A stretch of DNA of 15,666 nt. Source: an uncultured Finegoldia sp. (lineage in GTDB: Bacteria; Bacillota; Clostridia; Tissierellales; Peptoniphilaceae). How positions within the stretch are numbered: position 1 is the first letter of the stretch; every line of letters starts with the position of its first letter. The position numbers and the translations under genes are program-made. Positions 5,438-14,103 of the stretch are shown piece by piece. Below the pieces are notes generated by a model that made no database searches, was not told the DNA's origin, and saw only the letters and a list, made by a program, of their open reading frames with translations. The stretch lies in NCBI RefSeq assembly GCF_900766215.1, contig NZ_CAAFUQ010000094.1:1-15666 (forward strand), in the 5' to 3' direction.

Positions 5438-6127
5438 TTACTCCAAACGATGATCCCGCAAACGATAGCCCACTCCAATCTCAGTTATCAAATATTCTGG
5501 TTTCAATGTATTACTTTCGATCTTTTTACGAATATTAGACATATTCACCCGCAATGTCTGCGAGTCATTGCTGTAGGGGCCCCATACTTTTGTCATCAAG
5601 GTTTGATACGCAACTACCTTTCCCAACTGACGAAACATCAGCGCTAAAATTCGATATTCGTTTTTTGTAAGATGGATTTCTTGTCCCTTTTTATAAACTA
5701 ACTGTTTTTCGAAATCAATTTTCAAGTCTTTGTTTTCCACGACAGTTAGTGATTCCGTTTGAACGTTTTGATGGCGCAAAGCTGTACGAATCCTCGCAAG
5801 TAATTCATTCGTTCCAAATGGTTTAGTTACATAATCATCCGCACCTAAATCCAACGCTTTAACTTTCTCCTCTTCATTATTTCTAGCAGAAATAATGATG
5901 ATGGGCAAATGCATTCGCTTGCGAAGGATTTTTAACAAATCAATCCCATCAATGTCTGGTAATCCTAAGTCTAACAAAACTAAATCAAACGATGTTGTTT
6001 GAAAAGCAGTCAATGCCTCCATTCCAGTACTAGCAATCGTTAACTGATAGCGTTCCTGTCCCAAAACAACTTCCATAAAATCCGTAATATTTGGATCATC
6101 TTCAATCAATAAAATAGATTGCTTCAT
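5438..6127 (-). CDS. kdpE: Response regulator KdpE
   Basis: OmpR/PhoB-type regulator of 229 residues that activates kdpFABC when phosphorylated by KdpD. The receiver domain (about 1-118) has the acidic pair in IEDD, the phosphorylated aspartate D53 in DLVLLDLGLPD, and the conserved lysine K102 in DYVTKPF. The C-terminal winged-helix DNA-binding domain (about 130-229) includes LTKNEYRILALM and the recognition-helix region DSQTLRVNMSNIRKKIE. I chose ATG 6127 because AGGGG lies seven bases before it. A GTG at 6142, overlapping the kdpD stop as GTGA, would add five residues. The gap from kdpD is 11 bases, so the two are co-transcribed. It appears intact. Confidence 0.95.
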   Translation of the reverse strand: MKQSILLIEDDPNITDFMEVVLGQERYQLTIASTGMEALTAFQTTSFDLVLLDLGLPDIDGIDLLKILRKRMHLPIIIISARNNEEEKVKALDLGADDYVTKPFGTNELLARIRTALRHQNVQTESLTVVENKDLKIDFEKQLVYKKGQEIHLTKNEYRILALMFRQLGKVVAYQTLMTKVWGPYSNDSQTLRVNMSNIRKKIESNTLKPEYLITEIGVGYRLRDHRLE

Positions 6128-6138
6128 AATTCTTCCCC

Positions 6139-8709
6139 TCACTTCAAATAAATTCGAACCAATGTTTTGCCCCTACCTATCGTCATTTCCATTTTACCAT
6201 TGTGCGCATGGACGATTGTTTTTACAATACTCAATCCGATTCCTAAACCATTTTTTGAGTCAACCGGTACTTCATTTGTGCCGGACAAGTTTGATTGGAT
6301 CTTTTGAAATTGTTTTAATGGAATTTCGCCGTGATTTTCAATTTCAAAAACTGTTTGTTCTTTTTCCTGATAGACGTTTAGTTTGACTGGTAGATCATTT
6401 TCTCCATGACGAAACGCATTTTCTATCAGATTAAACAACGCTTGTTCAATCAAAATGGGGTCCGCTTGAATAAAAATGACCTCTTCTGGCAGGTGAATAT
6501 CCACTTGGCCGTCTGGATAGACCTTCCTCAAATGCTTATAAACAGCCTCGATGACCTCTTCTACTGGTTCAGCAGTTTTATTAACCTTCATAGTATCCAT
6601 GTTGATTCGCGTGATGGATAAAAGATTTTCAACCATCCGAATCAGCCATTGTGACTCTTCTTGAATATCCTTTAATAATTTTCGCTGTGTCTCTTCTTTT
6701 AAATCATTTCCAATGCCTAATGTTTCAGCAATCCCTGAGATAACAGTTAATGGTGTTCTCAGATCATGAGATACGGCTCGTAATAAATTGCTGCGGACTT
6801 TTTCCCGTTCATTTTCTAACTCAACTTGCTCTTTCTCATCTTTCAATTCTGTTTGTTCCAAGATGACCGCAATTTGAGTCAGCACCAATTTTAAGTAATT
6901 GAGCTGATCATTTTCCAAATCAAGATCTGCATTTCGTTCAATGCCTAATACCGCCAACGTCTTCCTGCCTGCAGCAATCGGCAAATAGAATCCTTTAGCT
7001 CCATTTAGTGTGTCAGTACCATTCCCAGCTTCTTTTTGGTTCTTTGCTGCCCAAAAGGCTACAGCTGCTTCGTCTTCATTATTTAATATTGATTTTTTTT
7101 CGTTGATACAATGAACACTCTCTGTCTTCACTTGACGATCAAAAATAATCACTTCTCGTTCCAATAATCTTGATAAATAAGTGGCAGAAATATCAAGAAT
7201 TTGTTTTCGACTTTCCACTAAAACATATCGTTTGTTCAATTCGTACAAAATTTCCATTTGGTGCTCTTTTTTCATAGAAGTATCTGCTTGTTTCTTTAAT
7301 CGAATCATTAAATTACTGCTCATCAGGGCAACAACTAGCATGAGCAATAAAGTAAAAGGATATCCCTGTTTATATACTGTCAGAGAATATAATGGTTCGA
7401 CAAAAAACCAGTTAAAAGACAAAACACTTAAAATAGAGGATAATGAGCTCCAAAAATAACCGGATGTCGTTCGAGCGACTAATAATACGAATGAAATATA
7501 AATAAGCATCAGATTTTGATCGCCAACGTGGATATATTGCATCAATTCCGTCACGACCGTCGCTAGAAAAACACCACCAATTGCAATCACTAAATCTTTT
7601 CCGCCACCCTCAATGACTTTACGAGTCTTAAAAAATAAAGACCGCTTTTCTTCATTGAAAGGAATTAAATGAAGTTCCGTATCTTTCAATCGTTTTAACA
7701 AGCGATCATCAAACGCTTCAATAAAGATTTTTTCATACCACGGCTGCCTTAGATTTTTCCCCATAATAATATCAGTAACACCCGTCATTTTTGCGAACTC
7801 GACAATCGTCTCAAAACTATCATCCTCTTCAATACTAATAACCTCCGCACCTAATTTATCGGCTAAAGGAATGTTCGTTGGTGTATTTTCTTGCGTACGA
7901 ACTTGAATCACTGTCCAATCGGCAACTAGACCTTGCGCTAAACGTGCTGTCCAGCGAATACATTTTTCGGTCATTTTTGGAAAGGCATCGTTCACCACCG
8001 TCAATAATTTACTTTGTATCCCAATTGTCTTTCCACTAATTCGATTAATATGATCCGACGCTCGCTGAATTGCTAATCCACGTAATTGGTCCAATTTTTG
8101 TGGAATAAAAAAATTTTTCAAGGCACGTTTCGCGTTTTCATTCGCATATATTTTTCCTTGTTCAAGTCGTTCGATCAGCTCATCGGGCTCCACATCAATC
8201 ACTCTTATTGTCGCTTGCCGTAGAAAAGTGTCCGGCACCGTTTCCTTGACCTCAATTCCGGTAACTTCTTCAACGATATCATTCAAACTTTCGATATGTT
8301 GAACATTGACCGTAGTAAAAACATCGATTCCTGCATTCAACAGTTCATCAATATCCTGGTATCGTTTACGATTTCGAGAACCTTCCGCATTGGAATGAGC
8401 CAGTTCATCAATCAACACGATTTCGGGCTTCTGTTGAATGATTTGATCAATATCCGGCTCTGTTAAAACCATTTGTTTATAAAAAATATTCTTAGGAGGA
8501 ATTTGCGGTAATCCTTCTAATAATCGATTGGTATCTGGACGATCATGAGGTTCGATATAGCCGACAACAACATGTTTTCCCATCATCAATAATTCATGAG
8601 CCTCTGTCAACATACCGTAGGTTTTCCCAACACCAGCCGCAAATCCAAAAAATATCCGCAATCGACCTCGGCGTCCATCGCCAGATTGCATTTCTTCTGT
8701 TGTCTGCAT
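6139..8709 (-). CDS. kdpD: Sensor histidine kinase KdpD
   Basis: Membrane sensor of K+ limitation or turgor that phosphorylates KdpE; 856 residues from the chosen ATG. Order of domains: KdpD N-terminal ATP-binding domain (about 15-220) with Walker A GVGKT (about 26-30) and LIDELAHS (about 99-106); a universal-stress-like domain (about 235-350); four closely spaced membrane helices (about 372-470); a GAF-like region (about 490-620); HisKA with H648 in SHDLRTPL; and an ATPase domain with N-box NLIENAFRHG (about 760-769) and GLGIGLSIVK (about 821-830). ATG 8709 is preferred because GGAG is eight bases upstream; a GTG at 8736 is possible. It follows kdpC after a hairpin (8737-8772). The Ser-x-Ser and FTAxY c-di-AMP motif known from S. 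aureus KdpD is not visible. Confidence 0.95.
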   Translation of the reverse strand: MQTTEEMQSGDGRRGRLRIFFGFAAGVGKTYGMLTEAHELLMMGKHVVVGYIEPHDRPDTNRLLEGLPQIPPKNIFYKQMVLTEPDIDQIIQQKPEIVLIDELAHSNAEGSRNRKRYQDIDELLNAGIDVFTTVNVQHIESLNDIVEEVTGIEVKETVPDTFLRQATIRVIDVEPDELIERLEQGKIYANENAKRALKNFFIPQKLDQLRGLAIQRASDHINRISGKTIGIQSKLLTVVNDAFPKMTEKCIRWTARLAQGLVADWTVIQVRTQENTPTNIPLADKLGAEVISIEEDDSFETIVEFAKMTGVTDIIMGKNLRQPWYEKIFIEAFDDRLLKRLKDTELHLIPFNEEKRSLFFKTRKVIEGGGKDLVIAIGGVFLATVVTELMQYIHVGDQNLMLIYISFVLLVARTTSGYFWSSLSSILSVLSFNWFFVEPLYSLTVYKQGYPFTLLLMLVVALMSSNLMIRLKKQADTSMKKEHQMEILYELNKRYVLVESRKQILDISATYLSRLLEREVIIFDRQVKTESVHCINEKKSILNNEDEAAVAFWAAKNQKEAGNGTDTLNGAKGFYLPIAAGRKTLAVLGIERNADLDLENDQLNYLKLVLTQIAVILEQTELKDEKEQVELENEREKVRSNLLRAVSHDLRTPLTVISGIAETLGIGNDLKEETQRKLLKDIQEESQWLIRMVENLLSITRINMDTMKVNKTAEPVEEVIEAVYKHLRKVYPDGQVDIHLPEEVIFIQADPILIEQALFNLIENAFRHGENDLPVKLNVYQEKEQTVFEIENHGEIPLKQFQKIQSNLSGTNEVPVDSKNGLGIGLSIVKTIVHAHNGKMEMTIGRGKTLVRIYLK

Positions 8710-8736
8710 CAACAGTTCTCCTCTCTTTGTATGCAC

Positions 8737-8772
8737 AACAATTCCCTAACCATTTTTGGTTAGAGAATTGTT
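8737..8772 (-). promoter_or_regulatory. Intercistronic hairpin between kdpC and kdpD
   Basis: Arms 8737-8751 and 8758-8772 pair over 15 positions (AACAATTC-x-CTAACC with GGTTAG-x-GAATTGTT). In the minus-strand RNA the one odd position is a U-G wobble, so the stem is continuous. It starts five bases after the kdpC stop and has no T-run. It may be an RNA processing or stability element that sets the level of kdpDE relative to kdpFABC (inference). Confidence 0.6.
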
Positions 8773-8777
8773 CTATA

Positions 8778-9308
8778 TTATATTCCTAGTTTATCTAATG
8801 CTAGGTTTAACTGCAAAACATTGACATAAAATCGGTCTGAAAACCAATCTTTTTGGCTATGTTTATCGATGAGTTTACGAATTGATTGTTGAGACAAGCC
8901 ACGTTCTTTAGAAATTCGGGCAAGTTGAAAATGAGCTGCTGCCAAACTAATATCCGGATCCACACCACTAGCAGATGCTGTCACGAGATCATTCGGAACT
9001 TTTTTCTCTGCTGGATTTTTTTCCAATTCTGCAACGGTGCGCTTCTCAACTAATTGCTTTTGCTCCGCCGAAACAGGTGATAGCTGACTAACTTCCTCAC
9101 TACGTCCTGAAAAATATTTTGCCTGTTCAAAAGTTTGCCCAATCAACTTTGAACCAACAACTTGATTATTCACTGAAACCTTACTGCCGTTAGCCTGATC
9201 TGAAAAGAACAATTGACCAATGCCAGTAACTGCAACGGTATATAGCCCACCAAAAACGATCAGGCTAAAAATCAAAAAACGCAAACTGCCTAGAATACTT
9301 TTTTTCAT
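8778..9308 (-). CDS. kdpC: Potassium-transporting ATPase subunit KdpC
   Basis: Small accessory subunit of the KdpFABC pump, 176 residues (E. coli about 190). One membrane helix near the N-terminus (about 7-33, SLRFLIFSLIVFGGLYTVAV), then an extracytoplasmic domain. Family marks are SKLIGQTF, YFSGR, NDLVTASASGVDPDIS (about 107-122) and a C-terminal LNLALDKL. KdpC stabilises the complex and affects ATP binding by KdpB. ATG at 9308 is preceded by AAAGGAG. It is 13 bases from the kdpB stop. It appears intact. Confidence 0.95.
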   Translation of the reverse strand: MKKSILGSLRFLIFSLIVFGGLYTVAVTGIGQLFFSDQANGSKVSVNNQVVGSKLIGQTFEQAKYFSGRSEEVSQLSPVSAEQKQLVEKRTVAELEKNPAEKKVPNDLVTASASGVDPDISLAAAHFQLARISKERGLSQQSIRKLIDKHSQKDWFSDRFYVNVLQLNLALDKLGI

Positions 9309-9321
9309 TGTTTCTACTCCT

Positions 9322-11352
9322 TTATAAAATGATCAGCGAGAGAATCAGATCTATAATCTTGATAAAAATAAATGGTGCAATAATTCCCCCAAGTCCATAA
9401 ATCAGCAGATTATGACTCAAAATTTGACTGGCCGGTTTTTCTTGATACCTCACACCTTTTAATGCTAGTGGAATCAAGGCCACGATAACGACTGCATTAT
9501 AAATGACAGCGGATAGAATCGCAGTCAGTGGACTACCTAATCCCATAATATTCAATCGATCCAGTTGCGGATAAATACTGTAAAATAGTACTGGAATCAC
9601 CGCAAAATACTTAGCGATATCATTTGCGATACTAAACGTAGTTAACGCGCCGCGAGTCATCAACAATTGTTTCCCAATCTGTACGACTTGCAGCAATTTT
9701 GTTGGACTGGAATCCAAATCAATCATGTTCCCCGCTTCCTTCGCGGCTTGTGTTCCTGTATTCATCGCCATCGCAACGTCGGCTTGCGCTAATGCTGGTG
9801 CATCGTTTGTCCCATCACCAGTCATTGCAACTAAGTGACCCTTTTCTTGATACTCGCGAATCAGATTCATTTTATTTTCTGGGGTAGCTTCTGCCAAGAA
9901 ATCATCTACTCCAGCTTCCGCTGCTATCGCTGCCGCTGTTAAGGGGTTATCCCCAGTGATCATGATGGTCTTGATACCCATCTTACGCATATCAGCAAAT
10001 TTTTCCTTTACACCATTCTTAACGATGTCTTTCAAATAGACGACACCCATCACACGATTATTTTTTACAACTACTAGAGGTGTTCCACCTGCTCGAGCGA
10101 TTTTATCAACAATCTTGTCACATTCAGATGGATAGTCCTCTCCTTTAGATTGTACATATTTTTTCATGGTGTCTGCGGCACCTTTGCGAATCACGTCACC
10201 GCGATAATCAATTCCGCTCATGCGTGTTTTGGCACTGAAATCGATAAATTTAACCTCTGATTGCTGGAATTCTCTTTCCCGCAAGTTGAAACGTTCTTTT
10301 GCTAAAATCACGATACTTCGACCTTCTGCTGTCTCATCAGCTAAAGAAGATAATTGCGCCGCATCCGCTAACTGTTCTTCACTAACACCATGGACTGGCA
10401 AAAAATCGCTTGCTCGTCGATTTCCCAATGTTATGGTTCCTGTTTTGTCGAGTAAAAGAACATCCACGTCACCAGCTGCTTCGATCGCACGACCACTCAT
10501 GGCAATGACGTTTTCCTTCGTCAAGCGGCTCATACCTGCAATCCCGATCGAAGAGATTAAGGCCCCAATCGTCGTTGGCGCCAGACAGATTAGTAAAGCA
10601 ATCACAATAACCAGTGATAAAGCTTCTCCTTTACCAGATAACTGACTGCTGAAATCAGTAAATGGGACTAAAGTAATTGATACAGTTAAGAAAATAATGG
10701 TCAAAGTAATCAAGAAAATCTGCAAACCAATCTCATTCGGAGTCTTTTTTCGTTGAGTTCCCTCTACCATGGCAATCATTTTATCTAAGAAGGATTGACC
10801 GTTTTCCGAGGTAACACGAATCACTAAATAATCGGAAACGACGGTTGTTCCGCCAGTAACCGCACTGCGATCCCCACCAGATTCACGAATTACTGGCGCT
10901 GATTCGCCAGTAATGGCACTTTCATCTACTGATGCAGCCCCCTCGATTACATCACCATCAGCTGGGATTTGCTCTCCTGCACGTACATAGACCAAATCGT
11001 TTCGCTTTAAATCAGAAGACTGTAATTCAATGAAATTCTCTTCTTTGATATCTTCTAAACTGTTAATTTTATAAGTCATGACTTCCTTTTTTGCTTGTTT
11101 CAAACTATCGGCCTGTGCTTTTCCTCGTCCTTCTGCAACAGCTTCAGCAAAATTCGCAAAAAGCAAAGTCAACCAAAGAAAAATGGTTATTGAAATGTTA
11201 AACCATAACGGTATACCCATTGGGTAGAAGCATAATATTGTAGTGATGAGCGCACCTAAATAAACGACAAACATCACGGGATTTTTAACTTGTTGGCGTG
11301 GATCCAATTTTTTAAAGGATTGTCCCACTGCCCATTGATAGATTTTTTTCAT
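9322..11352 (-). CDS. kdpB: Potassium-transporting P-type ATPase, KdpB
   Basis: Catalytic P-type ATPase subunit, 676 residues, membrane. Seen in order: TM helices near 28-45 and 50-72; actuator domain with TGES (148-151), whose serine is the inhibitory phosphorylation site in E. coli KdpB (S162 there); TM pair near 210-272 with CLAPTTIGAL; the phosphorylation motif DKTGT with D302; nucleotide-binding and P-domain motifs MITGDNPLTAAAIAAEAG and MTGDGTNDAPALAQADVAMA; and three C-terminal TM helices. ATP hydrolysis here drives K+ transfer through KdpA. ATG 11352 has GGAG nine bases before. It lies 15 bases after kdpA. All key residues are present. Confidence 0.97.
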   Translation of the reverse strand: MKKIYQWAVGQSFKKLDPRQQVKNPVMFVVYLGALITTILCFYPMGIPLWFNISITIFLWLTLLFANFAEAVAEGRGKAQADSLKQAKKEVMTYKINSLEDIKEENFIELQSSDLKRNDLVYVRAGEQIPADGDVIEGAASVDESAITGESAPVIRESGGDRSAVTGGTTVVSDYLVIRVTSENGQSFLDKMIAMVEGTQRKKTPNEIGLQIFLITLTIIFLTVSITLVPFTDFSSQLSGKGEALSLVIVIALLICLAPTTIGALISSIGIAGMSRLTKENVIAMSGRAIEAAGDVDVLLLDKTGTITLGNRRASDFLPVHGVSEEQLADAAQLSSLADETAEGRSIVILAKERFNLREREFQQSEVKFIDFSAKTRMSGIDYRGDVIRKGAADTMKKYVQSKGEDYPSECDKIVDKIARAGGTPLVVVKNNRVMGVVYLKDIVKNGVKEKFADMRKMGIKTIMITGDNPLTAAAIAAEAGVDDFLAEATPENKMNLIREYQEKGHLVAMTGDGTNDAPALAQADVAMAMNTGTQAAKEAGNMIDLDSSPTKLLQVVQIGKQLLMTRGALTTFSIANDIAKYFAVIPVLFYSIYPQLDRLNIMGLGSPLTAILSAVIYNAVVIVALIPLALKGVRYQEKPASQILSHNLLIYGLGGIIAPFIFIKIIDLILSLIIL

Positions 11353-11367
11353 TTTTACTCACTCCAT

Positions 11368-13044
11368 CTATTTCATCGTAAAGAATTCCGCAATCGGACC
11401 TAGTGCCAATGATGGTAAGAAACTTAAAGCTCCAATTACCAAAATAACAATAATCAACATAGAAACAAATGTTGGACTAACCGTGGATAATGTTCCTGAA
11501 CTTAAAGCTGCTTTCTTTTTACTTCCCATATTTTCCGCTAAAAGTAAGATGGCGATGATCGGCAAGTATCTTGAAACAGCCATCATTAAACTAGCTAAAA
11601 GGTTTAAGAATGTCGTATTAGCTAGCAACCCACCAAAAGCACTTCCGTTGTTGTTGGCTAATGAAGTTGCCCCATAAAGCAATTCAGTGAAAGCATGGGG
11701 ACCCTGGTTCGTTAACCAAGACATTACCTCTGGATGTAGGACTAGAGCCATTGCCCCGAAAAGCGTCAACATCAATGGTGTTAAGATAACTAGGCTAGCC
11801 ATTTTGATATCAAAAGCTTCGATTTTTTTACCTAAATATTCAGGTGTCCGCCCAACTAAAAGACCTGCTATAAAAACTGCTAGCAATAGAAATGCCAACA
11901 TTCCATACAGTCCGCTCCCAACACCACCAAAAATTATCTCGCCAAGCTGCATTAAGAACATTGGAATGGCGCCACCAAGCGGTGTAAAACTATCCAACAC
12001 CGCGTTCACCGAACCATTCGAAGCGGCGGTCGTACCGACGGACCATAAGCTAGACCAGCCAATACCGAAGCGAATTTCTTTTCCTTCCAAATTGGTCGAT
12101 CCAAGAACATGCGTAAATTCAGGCCCGTAATACTCGCTAAAAGCAACGCCGACGAAAGCTAATAGTAAGAAAAACAAGGATACTATCATTATCGTTCGTC
12201 CTTGTCTCCAATCCTTGACCCAAAAGCCAAAAGCAAAGATCAATGCCGCTGGGAGCAACAAGATCGCAATATTCTCTAAAAAGTTTGAGAATAGTGTTGG
12301 GTTTTCGAATGGGTATGCTGAGTTAGCACCAAAGAAACCACCGCCATTTGTACCAAGTTGTTTGATTGCCACCTGACTAGCTACCGGACCTAAATGCAAC
12401 CAAAGACTTTTCCCTTCCAAACCTTGATAAGCGACTCCGGATTGGAAAGACTGAACGGTTCCTTGTGAAATTAATAAAACAGCAAGAATGATTGATATCG
12501 GTAACAGAATGTAAACTAAACTACGAGTTAAATCTTGCCAAAAATTTCCTAAAGCTTTCTTTTTGACTTGTGAAAGTCCTCGAAGCAATGCTACCAAAAC
12601 AGAAAGTCCCACACCTGCTGAAACAAAATTTTGAGCTGTCAAACCAAACATTTGCGATGTATTTGATAAAGTCGTTTCACCTACATATGCTTGCCAGTTG
12701 GTATTCGTAACATAACTGACGGCCGTATTTATCGCTAACGGCAGCGTTAGATTTTTTACTGAGGAACCTCCCGGTAAAAAGTGCTGTGTCATTAAAATAG
12801 CAATCAAAAGTACGATTGAGAAGAAACTTAACAGCAGCACATTCAGTGCATAACGTTTCGCTGACATTTCTTTTTTGCTGATAGGTCCAATCGCTTTATA
12901 AAATAAACGTTCTACTGGCTGTAAGAAGGATACTCCTTTAGGGATTTCCCCCTGCATGATTTCTTTAATGTACCAGCCTAACGGCACTGCCAATAACAAT
13001 AATATGAATAGGAAAAATAATCCTTGATAAATCAAGCTATTCAT
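11368..13044 (-). CDS. kdpA: Potassium-transporting ATPase, K+-channel-like subunit KdpA
   Basis: K+-binding and translocating subunit, 558 residues, about ten membrane helices, related to the SKT/Trk potassium channel superfamily. The four selectivity-filter loops are visible: TNTNWQAYVGE (about 113-123), GTNGGGFFGANSAYPFENP (231-249), GTTAASNGSVNA (337-348) and SLANNNGSAFGG (461-472). The glycine corresponding to E. coli G232, which is important for selectivity, lies in the GGGFFG loop. The ATG at 13044 overlaps the kdpF stop (ATGA) with AGGGGG seven bases before. It is intact over the full family length. Confidence 0.97.
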   Translation of the reverse strand: MNSLIYQGLFFLFILLLLAVPLGWYIKEIMQGEIPKGVSFLQPVERLFYKAIGPISKKEMSAKRYALNVLLLSFFSIVLLIAILMTQHFLPGGSSVKNLTLPLAINTAVSYVTNTNWQAYVGETTLSNTSQMFGLTAQNFVSAGVGLSVLVALLRGLSQVKKKALGNFWQDLTRSLVYILLPISIILAVLLISQGTVQSFQSGVAYQGLEGKSLWLHLGPVASQVAIKQLGTNGGGFFGANSAYPFENPTLFSNFLENIAILLLPAALIFAFGFWVKDWRQGRTIMIVSLFFLLLAFVGVAFSEYYGPEFTHVLGSTNLEGKEIRFGIGWSSLWSVGTTAASNGSVNAVLDSFTPLGGAIPMFLMQLGEIIFGGVGSGLYGMLAFLLLAVFIAGLLVGRTPEYLGKKIEAFDIKMASLVILTPLMLTLFGAMALVLHPEVMSWLTNQGPHAFTELLYGATSLANNNGSAFGGLLANTTFLNLLASLMMAVSRYLPIIAILLLAENMGSKKKAALSSGTLSTVSPTFVSMLIIVILVIGALSFLPSLALGPIAEFFTMK

Positions 13045-13121
13045 AATTCTTCCCCCTTAAATAAAAACCAGAAAAGATAGATCATTAATAAGAGTCCAAT
13101 AATTCCTAAAATAATCGTCAT
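13041..13121 (-). CDS. kdpF: KdpF, small stabilising subunit (26 aa)
   Basis: A tiny single-helix membrane peptide, MTIILGIIGLLLMIYLFWFL followed by FKGEEL. In E. coli the 29-residue KdpF stabilises the KdpABC complex in the membrane. ATG 13121 has AAGGAG nine bases upstream, and the stop overlaps the kdpA start as ATGA. This is exactly the usual kdpF position and layout, so the call is secure although the peptide is short. It is the first gene of the operon. Confidence 0.92.
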   Translation of the reverse strand: MTIILGIIGLLLMIYLFWFLFKGEEL

Positions 13122-13193
13122 TTCACTTCACTCCTTTTCAAAACAACCAGTTAAATAAACTAACTAATTTTCTTTACTCTGTAAGCATAAAAA

Positions 13194-13257
13194 AAAAGAC
13201 CTAAAGATAGTGTGAAACTTAAGTTTATTTCTTTATACTATCTTTATATCGTCTTTT
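13194..13257 (-). terminator. Terminator-like hairpin in the kdp leader
   Basis: Minus-strand RNA from 13257 to 13194 can fold with outer arms AAAAGAC/GTCTTTT, main arms TAAAGATAGT (13246-13237) and ACTATCTTTA (13211-13202), and an inner palindrome AAACTTAAGTTT (13215-13226). Nine T follow or overlap the last arm (13189-13197). It ends 68 bases before the kdpF start. It either ends an upstream transcript or is an attenuator in the kdp leader. No known c-di-AMP or K+ riboswitch is recognised before it. Confidence 0.6.
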
Positions 13258-13281
13258 CTTTAAAAGCAGTTACAGTGAAAT

Positions 13282-13310
13282 CGGATCTGTATAGAGTTTT
13301 GTGTAAGTTT
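13282..13310. repeat. Possible IS256-family end
   Basis: GGATCTGTATAGAGTTTTG followed by TGTAAG resembles the terminal repeats of IS256-family elements (a TGTATA block followed by TTTTGTGTAA). No IS256 transposase is present next to it. If real, it is a solo end left after decay. This rests on memory of family ends only. Confidence 0.3.
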
Positions 13311-13342
13311 TTTTCTTAAGCATAATAAATGACTCTACATTC

Positions 13343-13364
13343 AAAAAGGCACTTAGTACGTGCC
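13343..13364 (-). terminator. Intrinsic terminator upstream of kdp leader
   Basis: Minus-strand arms GGCAC (13364-13360) and GTGCC (13352-13348) around a 7-base loop, then five T (13347-13343). It follows a short open stretch ending HQRDYLYGN and TAG (13369-13401), the possible tail of a lost gene. It would shield kdp from upstream transcription. Confidence 0.6.
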
Positions 13365-13455
13365 CCTAATTACCATAGAGATAGTCGCGTTGATGTTCTT
13401 CAATCAAATGTGTTCAAACACAAAATGTATTTTTTCAATTTCCTTACAACCTTTC

Positions 13456-14094
13456 TTACTTAAAAATAATCATACCAATAAATGTATAATCTTTTTGTGG
13501 CGCATTATTCACTGAAAAATATGTAACTGTTACTTATTTTTATTCGCCAACGTAGTCAGGGTAGAAGGATATATATAGTTCGACATCCAGATACTTGTAC
13601 TCATAAATGGTTCTTTAGTATTTTGACCATCTGGAGCAATGTATACGTATCCATGCGCTACAGCTAATAAATAAGGTTCCATTAAATCGGTTTTGTTTGG
13701 TTTATAACATAGTAATACTGGATGATCCTTATCAATCTCACTCTTCACTTGGTTGAAATCAAGTTCATTCTTCATTGCATCAAGCTATTCCATATTTACC
13801 CCAATAGAAGTGGCATAGCGAATACAATCTTTAATAGATGCAGAAGCATTATTCAATTCATTGTCTGTCTTTTTTAGATATACAAATTTTAATATCGTTT
13901 TTGCTGTAATATCTTTTCTACTTGTTTTAAAGTTTAACACTTTAGCAAAAGGAATGTTCTATCCCTTGTAAATCATAATGTTGATCATTCGTTTCGAAAT
14001 TAGTCAAACTCTTCATTTCAGGAGCAGCGTTTACCACATAACCTGATCCCACAAAAAGGATTACTAGTAAAATGGTAGAGATAACTTTCTTCAT
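13456..14094 (-). pseudogene. Secreted papain/C39-like peptidase-type protein, multiply broken
   Basis: The ATG at 14094 starts a signal peptide (MKKVISTILLVILFVGSGYV then VNAAPE). The frame stops early at a TAA near 13959 but continues in another frame: FAKVLNFKTSRKDITAKTIL, an in-frame TAG near 13790, then KSEIDKDHPVLLCYKPNK, AVAHGYVYIAPDGQ and SNYIYPSTLTTLANKN. A third shift leads to VTVTYFSVNNAPQKDYTFIG and a TAA at 13456-13458. The layout (secreted, AxVLNF after a Cys region, IDxxxPVLL, an AVxHGY-like block) recalls C39/papain-like peptidases. The catalytic Cys region lies at the first lesion and cannot be confirmed. It sits nine bases after the 98-aa membrane gene, so it was part of that operon. 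Confidence 0.5.
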
Positions 14095-14103
14095 TTAATT
14101 CAC

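Noticed and set aside
6162..7459. Plus-strand open frames within kdpD
   Set aside because: They are antisense to conserved kinase domains; composition is typical of shadow frames.
10220..12130. Several plus-strand open frames inside kdpB and kdpA
   Set aside because: They are shadows of the strongly supported minus-strand genes and have no start signals.
13129..13400. c-di-AMP (ydaO-type) riboswitch in the kdp leader
   Set aside because: Terminator-like hairpins are present but I could not recognise the conserved aptamer elements, so no riboswitch is called.
13369..13401. Short coding-like tail HQRDYLYGN with TAG before a terminator
   Set aside because: Only about ten to fourteen codons are open, with stops before them; too little to annotate as a gene, so it is mentioned only with the terminator.
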